This document shows positions 47,501 through 56,925 of a stretch of DNA of 64,000 nucleotides, one piece after another (position 1 is the stretch's first letter; every line of letters begins with the position of its first letter). The DNA comes from Bufo bufo (Eukaryota; Chordata; Amphibia; Anura; Bufonidae). Location of the stretch: positions 65,317,371-65,381,370 of the forward strand of contig NC_053393.1 in the NCBI RefSeq assembly GCF_905171765.1. The letters run 5' to 3'. The notes beneath the pieces were generated by a model, which did no database searches, had not been told where the DNA came from, and saw only the letters and a list, made by a program, of their open reading frames with translations. Position numbers and translations under genes: made by a program.

Positions 47501-48290
47501 TTCTAGCTGCATTGGTAGGGTCGGAGATCAATGTGTCATTAAGACGCCATATTCTCTCTCGTTTAGGAAGAGCTGTCATAGACACTCGGAGAAATACTGG
47601 TGCGTGATCAGAAAGCGTAATGTTCCCAATCCTCGTGTCTACCACCTGAGAAATATGGGGGGAGGATAAAAACAAGTAGTCCAACCTATGGAAGGATTTT
47701 TTAGCGTTTGAATAAAACGTATAATCCCTACCAGAGGGATGCATAGTGCGCCACACATCAATAACCCGCAACTTCTTCAGCGCAGTCTTCAGACGTCGCA
47801 GAAGTTTGTGGGACAACTCAGACCTCTGAGAGGACGAGTCAAGGCCAGGCTCCATAGTCACATTAAAGTCACCTCCTAATATAAGCATGCCCTCACTAAA
47901 AGCCTGTAATTGCTCAAGAGTCCGAACGAGCCAGGGGATCTGTCCCCTATTAGGGGCATATAAATTAGCCAGGGTAACAGGCACGTCAGCGATGTGCCCC
48001 TTAACGAATAAGAAGCGACCATCAGTGTCCGCAAGGACAGCGGAGTGTTTGAAGGGTAGGCGCTTGTGGACGGCCACGCTGACACCCCTGCTAGCCGAGG
48101 CAAAAGAGCTATGGAACCATTGTGGGAATGCGTTTTGGGACAATTTCGGGATCTTCCCTGATTTAAAATGAGTTTCTTGGAGGAATACAACGGAGGCCTC
48201 ATCTTTCAGTAACAAGGAGAGCACCTGAGACCGCTTACATGGCTCGTTCAGACCCTTGGCATTCAGTGAGGCAACTACAATAGAGGCCAT
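44502..48290 (-). CDS. L1-like ORF2 protein: AP-type endonuclease and reverse transcriptase
   Basis: Target-primed reverse transcription enzyme of about 1,262 residues. I chose the ATG at 48290 (MASIVVASLNAKGL) because the endonuclease fold starts there. The open frame extends upstream to 48506 with a hydrophobic stretch unlike the family. Endonuclease: N in SLNAKGL, E in FLQETHF, GGDFNV, SDHAPV. Reverse transcriptase: KSPGPDGLPISYYKTF, GSYRPISLLNADVKWWAKIL, STDAEKAFDRVGW, GTRQGCPLSPSLF and the catalytic AFADDLLIM. The C-terminal Cys/His knuckle is CWRCRKDVGSLSHIWWHC. All key residues are visible and there is no stop, so the copy may be active or recently so. The related copy at 36218-40280 is dead. 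Confidence 0.93.
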   Translation of the reverse strand: MASIVVASLNAKGLNEPCKRSQVLSLLLKDEASVVFLQETHFKSGKIPKLSQNAFPQWFHSSFASASRGVSVAVHKRLPFKHSAVLADTDGRFLFVKGHIADVPVTLANLYAPNRGQIPWLVRTLEQLQAFSEGMLILGGDFNVTMEPGLDSSSQRSELSHKLLRRLKTALKKLRVIDVWRTMHPSGRDYTFYSNAKKSFHRLDYLFLSSPHISQVVDTRIGNITLSDHAPVFLRVSMTALPKRERIWRLNDTLISDPTNAARISRIMSEFFSLNAAGDPPPSPSILWETHKAVVRGELISLGSHVKKLRSKAVDDLLSRIASLELTHKQTQAQAVAAELAEARTGLKNLLNAKSAKLIFRSRFKAYAHGNKGNKLMSAMAKQRHADSFIPAILDAKGNKHKSTHDIAKAFSAFYADLYNLPTPDRPGSASIEQATGEFLSTLKLPSVSPLQASQLVAPVSREEIGKVLSSIPSGKSPGPDGLPISYYKTFKDVLTPHFQALCNFLLSGGSLPPQTLEAHITIIHKENKDPLHCGSYRPISLLNADVKWWAKILAQRIQLILPDLIDSEQVGFVRGRQGCENTIRLLHLMDWARSSSTPLALLSTDAEKAFDRVGWHYMSRALSRFGFPDSFISAIFTLYSAPSAKLKINGTLSPSFSISNGTRQGCPLSPSLFVIVMETLLCKIRQDPAVRGLTIDSRTHLTAAFADDLLIMTSNPETSFPRLLSLFEEFGYVSNFKINYSKSMALNVTCPESVKEALQNTTPFHWATKDIVFLGVHVPAQTKDLFALNYAPLLSSVRKQLHSIRLPFISWCGKRNYLKTFIAPKFLYLLQVLPIWLPHSFFVDIRRVFSLFLWGSKPSRIAYSVLTRERRFGGFGLPDIRSYYVAFQLFRGLSLLNSTYSAPYVCLERSLLSTRMKRILWGLSPCSPGSSSLPLLWKGMFVEWAKQFKDRTLEFPIPGTPLSSLQFYVHPEAEKPSGIWPLLAEIPLSEIRSLDGSLDWSTVLNNPIVKKASFLQSFALQKEIKMIKLPPPTTSGTPSWLSKRLSDARRIPKPLSTLYKELLSASPPELHFLSSWERELSIHLTDPERAFVLTHSHGFSRCIKVQENSYKLLTRWYKSPEFLHRLNADFPSECWRCRKDVGSLSHIWWHCEKIKAFWTSIEALINEVCAKQVKLDPKLILLWCPNDSLYPCRSDLPTMLITAARLLIPLLWKDTEPPTVSMWRDKVDQIYRFEELAHWESCTRSRFLKIWSPWKTYRKFP

Positions 48291-48909
48291 AGTGAAGACA
48301 GAGGAGGCCTGTCGGCCCAGAGCAAGAGGACATCCAGTCTGGAAAGCCACGGACGGAGTAATGAGAAGAGAGGGAGGAATGAGGACAAAGGGAAAGTCAA
48401 AAAAAAAATAAAAGACATAACAAATGAGACAGTAACACAACCCAAATAACAAAGAATGTCTCCCCATGGACAGGGAGCGCGTGACCCCACCCAGCATCTG
48501 ACACAATGGAGATCCTTTTTCATAGCGGCGGACAGCCGGGATCTATCAGAGGGGGGCTCCTGTGGGGCCACCGGGGGTGAGGGAAAGGACATAATCAGTA
48601 ACATAACTGACAACAGTGCAGACATATAACCCCCGCATAACTAACAGTGCATTCAGTGCTCTAATGCACAGCTCGTAACCTGCCTCTCATGCAGGCAAGG
48701 TAGTAAAGCATAGGGTCAGGCCCAAAACCCATGAGAACGGGGCAGTGGGCCAAGACCTAAAATAAGTCCAAAACCAATGGACAAACGATGAAGATTCAGC
48801 TCAGACAGAGCCAGACAGAGTTCCTACGTCCTGGGACCCAGCAAAGTCACAGAACATTGAACTCAGTGAAGAGTGAACAAAAGCGCCTTCAGCGCCTCTC
48901 GGAACAGAG

Positions 48910-49980
48910 TCAGGTAACAGGTGCTTGCGACCGGCCTTTTCCTTGTTTCCCAGCTCTGGAAGGTGAAACTTGCTGCCACGAATCTATACCCGGAGGGGTA
49001 GGCAGGGGATCCCCTTGATCAGCCGGCATCCACGAGGGAACTGTGATAGGTTCAATCCCAAGAGGGCCCCAAATAGCTTTCAGGTCACCCGGGGTCCGCA
49101 CCGTATACTGCCTCCCGTTTTTCAAGATGGCCAGACCGAAGGGATAGAGCCATCGGAATGGCGTAGCTGTGGCTTTAAGGGCCTCTAGGAGCGGCTTCAC
49201 GATGCGCCTCTTGGCTAAGGTGGAGGGGGCCAGATCCTGAAAGAATAGGACTGGGGTCTCGCCGTACATGATGCGGTCGGCCTCCCTTCCCGCCTTGAGC
49301 AGTGCAGCAGTGTCCACGTAGCTTAATATGCCGCAAACAACATCCCGCGGCGGCTCACCAGGTTTTGGCTTGGGCCTTAAGGCCCTGTGGATGCGCTCGA
49401 TCACAATCGGAGCTGCTCTCTCAGCTCCCAGCAGGGAGGAGAAAATTTTGCATGCAACTGAATGAAGCGCGTCAATCGCAATATTTTCGGGTAGGCCGCG
49501 GATGCGAATATTTCGCCGCCGGCTCCGGTTCTCCTGATCCTCTATGCGCATCAGCGCGTCGTTTAGCAAGTCTCTGTGGGTTTGCAGGGCTGCGCGGGTC
49601 TTACCCTCATGCACCAGGATGGCTTCCTGTGCTAGCTCCAGGGACTCCACACGATGCCCAATCTGCCGCAGGTCTCCTTTTATCTCCTCCAAGTCCTTTT
49701 TAAGAGGTGCAAGAGCAGATTCCAGGATGTCCCTGAGATCTGCTTTAGAGAGTGAGGAGTTTGTTCGCAGTGGTCTGCAATCAGAAACATCAGAAGTGCT
49801 TCCTGCCTCAGAACCTTCCTCTGCTTCTGAGAGCTGCCGCGCCCTCCTGGTTGTTTCAACAGCAGCAGGAGTCCTGGACTGTTTCTTGAGGTATTTATCT
49901 ATCTCCGGTTGCCTGGAACGGGCACCTGTCGGCTCTGGAGTCTCAGGGTGTCGATCCTTGCCTGGTTTCCCCATTGGCAC
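48910..49980 (-). CDS. L1-like ORF1 RNA-binding protein
   Basis: 356 residues. The N-terminal 60 residues are Pro/Arg/Lys-rich and presumably disordered. A coiled-coil-like region spans about residues 80-150 (LRDILESALAPLKKDLEEIK, GHRVESLELAQ). The RNA-recognition motif begins with ENRSRRRNIRIRGLPE, the signature of L1 ORF1p, and is followed by ERIHRALRPKPKPGE. The C-terminal domain has LFFQDLAPSTLAKRRI. It forms a trimeric RNA chaperone that coats LINE RNA in cis. It lies about 620 bases upstream of ORF2 on the minus strand, so the two ORFs do not overlap. Intact. Confidence 0.93.
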   Translation of the reverse strand: MPMGKPGKDRHPETPEPTGARSRQPEIDKYLKKQSRTPAAVETTRRARQLSEAEEGSEAGSTSDVSDCRPLRTNSSLSKADLRDILESALAPLKKDLEEIKGDLRQIGHRVESLELAQEAILVHEGKTRAALQTHRDLLNDALMRIEDQENRSRRRNIRIRGLPENIAIDALHSVACKIFSSLLGAERAAPIVIERIHRALRPKPKPGEPPRDVVCGILSYVDTAALLKAGREADRIMYGETPVLFFQDLAPSTLAKRRIVKPLLEALKATATPFRWLYPFGLAILKNGRQYTVRTPGDLKAIWGPLGIEPITVPSWMPADQGDPLPTPPGIDSWQQVSPSRAGKQGKGRSQAPVT

Positions 49981-50870
49981 CGAGTAAATAGCTAATAAAA
50001 GGGGCTATAATAGCTGCCAGGGAGAGGAGCTCAGGAACAAGCAACCATTCAGCTCCAAGGTCAGGCTCCGCCCCCCTATAGTAGTTATATTCTTGTACAT
50101 AGGAGGCAGTATTATAGTAGTTATATTCTGTACATAGGCGCAGTATTATAGTAGTTATATTCTTGTACATAGGCGCAGTATTATAGTAGTTATATTCTTG
50201 TACATAGGAGGCAGTATTATAGTAGTTATATTCTGTACATAGGCGCAGTATTATAGTAGTTATATTCTTGTACATAGGCGCAGTATTATAGTAGTTATAT
50301 TCTTGTACATAGGAGCAGTATTATAGTAGTTATATTGTGTACATAGTGGGCTCCTCTATATGAGGATATAACTACTATAATACTGCTCCTATGTACAAGA
50401 ATATAATTGGTACAGTGCCTTGCAAAAGTATTCACCCCCCTTGACTTTTTTTTCGTATTTTGGTGCCTCACAACCTGGAATTAACATGGATTGTTTGAGG
50501 ATTTGCATCAATTAATTTACAGAACATGTCCACAACTTTGAAGATTTTTTTTTTTTTTTTTATTGTGAAGCAAACAACAAATAGGACAAAATAACAGAAA
50601 AAGTCAATGTGCATAACTATTCACCCCCCTAAGGTCAATACTTTGTAGAGCCACCTTTTGCAGCAATCACAGCTCCAAGTCACTTTGGATAAGTCTCTAT
50701 GAGCTTGCCACATCTTACCACTGGGATTTTAGCCCATTCCTCCTTGCAAAACTGCTCCAGTTCCTTCAAGTTGGATGGTTTGTGCTTGTGAACAGCAAAC
50801 TTTAAGTCTGACCACAGATTTTCTATTGGATTGAGATCTGAGCTTTGACTAGGCCATTCCAACACATTTA

Positions 50871-51200
50871 GGCTGGGTTCAGACCTGAGCGTCTTTGATA
50901 TGCGCGTTTAACGCGCGTTTTTGACGCGCGTTTTTGACGAGCGTTTTTTGCAATAGTAAACGCGCGTTTGACGCGCGTTTGTGTGATTGACTGCAATGTC
51001 CTATGGCCACAAACGCGCGTCAAAACGCCCCAAAGAAGCTCAAGTACTTGTTTGAGCGTAGGGCGTTTTACAGCGCGTTTTTCAGCGCTGTAAAACGCTC
51101 AAGTGAGAACCAGGGCCATAGGGAAGCATTGGTTTTCATGTGTTGAGCGTTTTACAGCGCGTTTGAACGCGCTGTAAAACGCTCAAGTGTGAACCCAGCC
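50871..51200. mobile_element. PIF/Harbinger-type foldback MITE inside Tc1
   Basis: It is flanked by TTA (50868-50870 and 51201-51203). Ends are GGCTGGGTTCAGACCTGAGCG and the inverted GTGTGAACCCAGCC. The interior repeats GCGCGTTTTTGACGCGCGTT and has an inverted GAGCGTTTTACAGCGCGTTT pair. The TAA/TTA target lies in the transposase codons after GKHV. Confidence 0.85.
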
Positions 51201-51214
51201 TTACATGTTTCCCC

Positions 51215-51641
51215 TTAAAAGGGTTTTGCAGTTTGTTTTAATTGATGATCTATCCTCTGGATAGATCATCAGCATCTGACCGGCAGGGGTCTGACACCCG
51301 GGACCCTGCCGATTAGCTGTTTAAGAAGGCAGCGGCGGCGCTGCCTTCTCATTGTTTACCACTGGCCCAGTGATGTCACCACTAGTATCAACTGGCCTGG
51401 GCGGGGGTAAACTCTGTTCACTTGAATGTAGCTTAGCCCCGCCCAGGCCAGTTGATACTAGTCGTGATGTCACTGGGCCAGCGGTAAACAGTGAGAAGGC
51501 CGCTGCGCTGCTGGAGCGCCGCTGCCTTCTCAAACAGCTGATCGGGGGGGGTCCCGGGTGTCGGACCCCTGCCGGTCAGATGTTGATTATCTATGCAGAG
51601 GATAGATCATCAGTTAAAACAAACTGTAGAACCCCTTTGAA
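51215..51641. mobile_element. T2/Kolobok-type MITE inside Tc1
   Basis: Ends TTAAAAGGGTTTTGCAGTTT and the inverted AACTGTAGAACCCCTTTGAA. Interior arms are GATGATCTATCC/GGATAGATCATC and ACCGGCAGGGGTCTGACACC with inverted partners. It belongs to the family of 10473-10768. The insertion site in the transposase (around codons for WFKG) was TTAA-like. Confidence 0.8.
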
Positions 51642-52847
51642 CCACTCAAGTGTTGCTTTAGCCGTGTGTTTGGGGTCATTGTCCTGCTGGAAGGTGAACC
51701 TCCGTCCTAGCCTCAGATCACGCACAGAGTGGTACAGGTTTTGCTCAAGAACAGCCCTGTATTTAGCACCATCCATCTCTCCCTCAACTCTGACCAGTTT
51801 CCCGGCTGCTGAAAAACCTCCCCCCAGTATGATGCTGCCCCCACCATGTCTCACTCTGGGGATGGTGTTCTTTGGGTGATGTGATGTGTTGGGTTTGCAC
51901 CAGACATAGCGTTTTCTTTGATGGCCGAAAAGTTCAATTTCAGACCAGAGCACCTTCCTCCATACATTTTGGGAGTCTCCCACATGCCTTTTCTCAAACT
52001 CACAACGTGCCTTTTTGTTTTTAGCTGAAAGTAATGGCTTTCTTCTGGCCACTCTGCCATAAAGCCCAACTCTATGGAGCGTACGACTTATTGTCGTCCT
52101 ATGTACAGATACTCCAGTCTCTGCTGTGGAACTCTGCAGCTCCTCCAGGGTTACCTTAGGTCTCTGTGCTGCTTCTCGGATTAATGCCCTCCTTGCCCGG
52201 TCCATGAATTTTGGTGGGCTACCGTCTCTTGGCAGGTTTGCTGTTGTGCCATGTTCTTTCAATTTGGCTATGATAGATTTGATGGTGCTCCTGGGGATCA
52301 TCAAATATTTGGATATTTTTTTATAACCTAACCGTGACTTGTACTTCTCAACAACATTGTCCCTTACTTGTTTGGAGAGTTCCTTGGTCTTCATGGCAGT
52401 GTTTGTTTAGTGATGCCTCTCGCTTAGGTGTTGCAGCCTCTGGGGCCTTTCAAAAAGAGGGGAGTATATGTAATGACCGATCATGTGACACTTAGACTGC
52501 ACACAGGTGGACATTTCACCAATTATGAGACTTCTGAAGGTAATTGGTTGCACCAGAGCTTTTTATGGGCTTCCTAACACAGGGGGTGAATACATACGCA
52601 CATGCCAATTTTCTGTTTTCTATTTCACCAACTTAGACTATTGTGTTCTGATCTATCACACAAAATTCAGATTAACAAAACATTGAACTTAAGGCTGTAA
52701 TGTAACAAAACACAAAAAGTCAAGGGGGGGGGGGTGAATACTTTTGCAAGGCACTGTATAATACTACTCATATGTACAAGAATATAACTACTATAATACT
52801 GCCTCCTATGTCCAAGAATATAACTACTGTAATACTGCCCACCATGA

Positions 52848-52986
52848 AAGAATTGCCAGCTGTCTCAATAATAGTGGTCCATATGGGTGTTCCCAATTGG
52901 GGGGGGGGGATCCAAATGTGCAGCGGCATCCCCCAAACTGGTAACCCCAGATGCACAATTATAATTGCAGACAGCTGGCAATTCAT
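52848..52986. other. short inverted-repeat segment
   Basis: GAATTGCCAGCTGTC at 52850-52864 and its complement GACAGCTGGCAATTC near 52970-52984 enclose a G-run and a GGTAACCCCAGATGCACAAT segment. It may be a small MITE relic; no target duplication found. Confidence 0.4.
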
Positions 52987-53949
52987 TCGCAAACTTCTAT
53001 AAGGAATAATAGAGGTTTAGCTCAACAGAGTCCTAAGAAAAGATGCTCCGGAGTGGCATGGCATGGGGAATGTAAGTAGACATTACAGGTCCACTTTAAT
53101 GGGATACCCTGTGGATACTGTAGACATCTCTAAGATAAAAATACGCCTTAAAATCAGAGCTGAAATTCCTTTATTCTAAGAATTGGTGAGAGTGACTGCT
53201 TTGATCGCCGCGTAGTAATCCTAGCGATATATCCAGCGGCAGATTGGGAATTTAAAGTGGCCTCGGTTAGGTCCAAATTGACAGAAGGCAGGAACAACTA
53301 AAGTAGGTGGGGCCAACAATACCATATTGCGGCACATTATACCACCACAGCAGAGACAAATACCGCAGTGCATCACAAAATACCTCCCCAAAAACTGCCA
53401 CTCTGTGGAGGCCAGGGCCAGCTACCACGTTCTGTCCTCCTACTCCAGTTGTCTCAGAATGGCAATACGGCTGAATTCCCTTTGTCAGGAGAGAAGAGTC
53501 AGAGCATTACTTACCTGTCTGATAGTCGTGAGGAAGGCACAGGCGGCCCTCTGTGCATTGGCCCGCTGGAAAGTTTCCCTGTAGGGTCTACGGCCAGTCC
53601 ACCCCTGGATATGCAATTACTTTAAAAAGGTTGGCTTGTTTGTTGCAGCTTTTTAACGTAACTGGGAAAATTACCATGCATTATAGGTCAATAATACATC
53701 CTTATTACAACTTCCAGGCTGTTTCCAAAAATGTTGGTGCCATCCCATCCCTCTTTCTTTCATAGCGGGTGGTGGTGGTGAGGTTTCAATAACTGGTGAA
53801 CACAGCACGGAAGATGTAATAAAGATGTATTAGTACGTGATATAAAATGCATAGTAATGTTACAGAGTATAAAGTTGCAATAAAATTACCAAACCGCTTT
53901 ACTGAATACAGAAATACCTCTTTAAATGGGTTGTCCAGACTTTTTTTTT
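52987..53949. other. no gene recognised
   Basis: Short ORFs only, no domain. No tandem structure. Confidence 0.4.
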
Positions 53950-54491
53950 TTAAAGGGGTTGTCCCACGAAAAATATTTTACATTTGTCAAACCAGCACAC
54001 GGATCTTAATACTTTTGTAATTGCATGTAATTAAAAATTTAGCATAGCCACTGAGTTATTCAATAAAATGTATCTGTACAGCGCCACCTCCAGTTTTTTT
54101 TTCTTATTTCTTTGACCTGCTCACTGAGAAGGCCGCACATGCTCAGTTTCATCCTACAACTGCCTCCTGAGCTGTGATAGGGAGAGCTGAGACACGCCTC
54201 CTGAGTTGTGATAGGCAGAGCTGAGACACGCCTTCTGAGCTGTAACAGAGAAGACACTCCCCTTGAGCTGCCAGCTTGATATAAATCTAGCAGAGCAATG
54301 AACGGGGAGATCTCTGGATCCATGTGAGGTCTAGGGCTGGTTCTAGCTTTTTTAGACAGAGGTTGTCATGTACTATATCAGGGATGGCCAACCTGAGGCT
54401 CTCCAGCTGTTGCAAAACTACAACTCCCAGCCCTGTACTATATGGTGTCTGATTTTCATTTTTTACATTAGTCATGGCATAACACCTTTAA
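53950..54491. mobile_element. T2/Kolobok-like MITE
   Basis: It begins TTAAAGGGGTTGTCCCACGA and ends with the inverted TCATGGCATAACACCTTTAA, a diverged inverted repeat. Tandem-like copies of CTGAGCTGTGATAGGGAGAG lie at 54165-54250. Inside (54382-54432) is a GGGATGGCCAACCTGAGGCT fragment ending CTACAACTCCCAG, probably another repeat. Confidence 0.6.
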
Positions 54492-54800
54492 GTGATGGCT
54501 TATCCTCAGGATAGACCATGCCTGGGTAATTTGCATGGAGACCCTGCACCATCAACAGTAGCAACCAACGCTCATCACTGCAGATCTGCTCCCATTGACT
54601 TCTATGGTAGCTGTCCACTACCATGTTGATGGTGCACTATAGTTTTGGCATTGACTTCCGACGATAGAGCTATACCCATACAGCTGCTCGGCAGCAGTGA
54701 GACGGTGTAGGACTGTGCTGATCAGCTAATGATGGCTTGGCCATTACTCAAAAAATGATGGACAACTCCTTTAAAAGGGACTATAACAAGTCCCCTGCCA
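54492..54800. other. possible MITE relic
   Basis: Starts TTAAGTGATGGCTTATCCTC and ends near GACAACTCCTTTAAAAGG, resembling decayed T2-like ends. Weak. Confidence 0.3.
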
Positions 54801-54977
54801 TCCTGAAGAAGGACTACTACAGCAAATATGTGGATAGGCAAAGACTTAATCAAAGCTATCACCTACAGAACATTCAAAACAAAACGAAACACAGGTTAAA
54901 GAAAGATCTCTGATTTTAATAGTTTTTGTTCATTAAAAAAGTTTAAACCTGCATAGCAATCATTTCAAAAATAATTA

Positions 54978-54983
54978 TTTAAT
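54978..54983 (-). terminator. EXT1: candidate EXT1 polyadenylation signal ATTAAA
   Basis: The minus strand reads GGAACATTAAATAATT about 226 bases after the EXT1 stop. ATTAAA is the commonest variant of AATAAA. The AT-rich sequence after it could hold the cleavage site. Another distal signal cannot be excluded, since EXT1 3' UTRs can be longer. Confidence 0.4.
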
Positions 54984-55208
54984 GTTCCATAATTAAACTG
55001 TACACAGCCTAGTTCTGAGACGACAAAGCTCGGTGGTGGTTGTAAGCAGTCCAGTGCAATGGAGTCCAGACGCCCAAAGTCCTGGTTCCAAGCTCTATTG
55101 TGTATTTTCCATGTGTGGAAGCGGCACAATCAACCGTTCATAAGCAGTTGTCCATGTGTGTATGGCGACGCACTGGGCAGAAGGCTCATTCCGGTGGCAG
55201 TAAATGTC
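54984..55208 (-). other. EXT1: EXT1 3' UTR (proximal part)
   Basis: Sequence between the EXT1 stop and the ATTAAA candidate. Plus-strand frames here (55059-55244) are antisense shadows. Confidence 0.55.
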
Positions 55209-55394
<186 letters not shown>

Positions 55395-55654
55395 CTACAG
55401 AGGGAAAAAGGGAAATATTAGTATTGCTTAAATTATCCTTATACTTCAGATAATCAAAAACATTTTTACTCATCACGGTCTTGTTACGTTTTGCCATATG
55501 AAGCATTATAGCTAAGTTATACTCTAGTCACAACCAGAGCTGCTTCCACAATGCTACTGGTTGTTACATAGAATCAGTCATCACTGTTATCACACACACC
55601 TCTTTAATGGTACTTACTATTTGCATCTATTGAAATCTACCCTAGTAATGTGTT

Positions 55655-56735
55655 TGTCCATAGGGGACAGTATTACAATAGTTATACTACAACTATAGTA
55701 GTTGTATTCTTGTACATAGGAGACTGTATTATAGTAGTTATATTCTTGTACATAGGAGGCAGTATTATAGTAGTTATATTCCTGTACATAGGACCAGTAT
55801 TATAGTAGTTATATTCTTGTACATAGGAGCAGTATTATAGTAGTTATATTCTTGTACATAGGAGCAGTATTATAGTAGTTATATTCTTGTACATAGGAGG
55901 CAGTATTATAGTAGTTATATTCTTGTACATAGGAGGCAGTATTATAGTAGTTATATTCTTCTACATAGGAGGCAGTATTATAGTAGTTATATTCTTGTAC
56001 ATAGGAGCAGTATTATAGTAGTTATATTCTTGTACATAGGATGCAGTATTATAGTAGTTATATTCTTGTACATAGGAGGCAGTATTATAGTAGTTATTCT
56101 TGTACATAGGAGGCAGTATTATAGTAGTTATATTCTGTACATAGGAGCAGTATTATAGTAGTTATATTCTTGTACATAGGAGCAGTATTATAGTAGTTAT
56201 ATTCTTGTACATAGGATGCAGTATTATAGTAGTTATATTCTTGTACATAGGAGGCAGTATTATAGTAGTTATTCTTGTACATAGGAGGCAGTATTATAGT
56301 AGTTATATTCTTGTACATAGGAAGCAGTATTATAGTAGTTATATTCTGTACATAGGAGCAGTATTATAGTAGTTATATTCTTGTACATAGGAGCAGTATT
56401 ATAGTAGTTATATTCTTGTACATAGGATGCAGTATTATAGTAGTTATATTCTTGTACATAGGATGCAGTATTATAGTAGTTATATTCTTGTACATAGGAG
56501 GCAGTATTATAGTAGTTATATTCTTGTACATAGGAGGCAGTATTATAGTAGTTATATTCTGTACATAGGAGCAGTATTAGAGTAGTTATATTCTTGTACA
56601 TAGGAGCAGTATTATAGTAGTTATATTCTTGTACATAGGAGGCAGTATTAAAGTGGTTATTATTCATGTACATTGGGCAGTATTATGATAGTGATATTTT
56701 TGTACATAGGGGCAGTATTATAGTAGTTATGTTTT
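55655..56735 (+). repeat. 34-36-bp satellite array B, inside an EXT1 intron
   Basis: About 30 copies of the same unit as array A (GCAGTATTATAGTAGTTATA then TTCTTGTACATAGGA), mostly 35-36 bp, in the same plus orientation. Both ends are diverged. No transposon interrupts it. A duplicated higher-order block is visible: the order of long and short units at about 56060-56270 is repeated at about 56240-56460. Confidence 0.95.
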
Positions 56736-56925
56736 ATTGGTAGTGGGCAGTAGGACAGGTTCTGGGGAGGTAATAAACCAGCAGGCACCAATAAAACGTG
56801 TCATGTCTGGTAATGAATAATCCATAAAACTGAAAAACAACCTGACATGTCTGTTTAGTCCCAATGCAATAGCCATTCTAGAGTATCTTTTCTTATAACT
56901 ATGTTGTGTCCTTTTATTATTATTA

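Larger units (their letters stand above)
44244..50076 (-). mobile_element. L1-like non-LTR retrotransposon, full length, both ORFs open
   Basis: On the minus strand it starts GGGGGGCGGAGCCTGACC at 50076 and ends AATAAAAATACATTTGGTT at 44244. Both flanks carry TATAGTAGTTATATTCTT (44226-44243 and 50077-50094), an apparent 18-bp target duplication. Because the target is a tandem repeat, the exact length of that duplication is uncertain. ORF1 (48910-49980) and ORF2 (44502-48290) are uninterrupted. No poly(A) tail is seen; the 3' end is short and AT-rich, which may relate it to Tx1-group elements. Confidence 0.92.
50680..52394 (-). pseudogene. Tc1-like transposase, interrupted and catalytically defective
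   Basis: The start at 52394 gives MKTKELSKQVRDNVVEKYK, followed by the HTH YKKISKYLMIPRSTIKSII and a second HTH. The first catalytic motif, normally SDETK, reads VLWSEIELFG: a 9-base deletion has removed the Asp. The second motif FQQDNDPKHTAK is present. After TLEWFK the frame enters the MITE block, and it resumes at about 50865 with LEWPSQSSDLNPIENLWSDL, the catalytic Glu segment. The C-terminus is EEWAKIPVVRCGKLIETYPK at the stop. The glycine-rich segment is also altered (ILGGGFSAAGK). Confidence 0.93.
50413..52756 (-). mobile_element. second Tc1-like transposon, dead, with two nested MITEs
   Basis: It is flanked by TA (50411-50412 and 52757-52758). Inverted ends are CAGTGCCTTGCAAAAGTATT and its complement, followed by CACCCCCC. 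It sits in inverted satellite units. A 770-bp block of two MITEs (50871-51200 and 51215-51641) splits the transposase. Without them the element is about 1.57 kb. The ends and protein place it in a different Tc1 lineage from 42139-43621. Confidence 0.95.
41872..52838 (+). repeat. 34-36-bp satellite array A, interrupted by three transposons
   Basis: The unit is close to GCAGTATTATAGTAGTTATA followed by TTCTTGTACATAGGA, with 34-, 35- and 36-bp variants. Blocks lie at 41872-42138, 43622-44243 and 50077-50345 in this orientation. Inverted copies follow at 50358-50410 and 52757-52838. The orientation flips at about 50346-50357. The blocks are separated by Tc1 (42139-43621), LINE (44244-50076) and a second Tc1 (50413-52756). 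Minus-strand frames repeating MYKNITTIIL are by-products of the unit and not genes. Confidence 0.95.

Noticed and set aside
48291..48506. N-terminal extension of the LINE ORF2 to 48506
   Set aside because: The extra 72 residues are hydrophobic and unlike L1 ORF2. The endonuclease starts at the ATG at 48290, so the longer start is probably not used.
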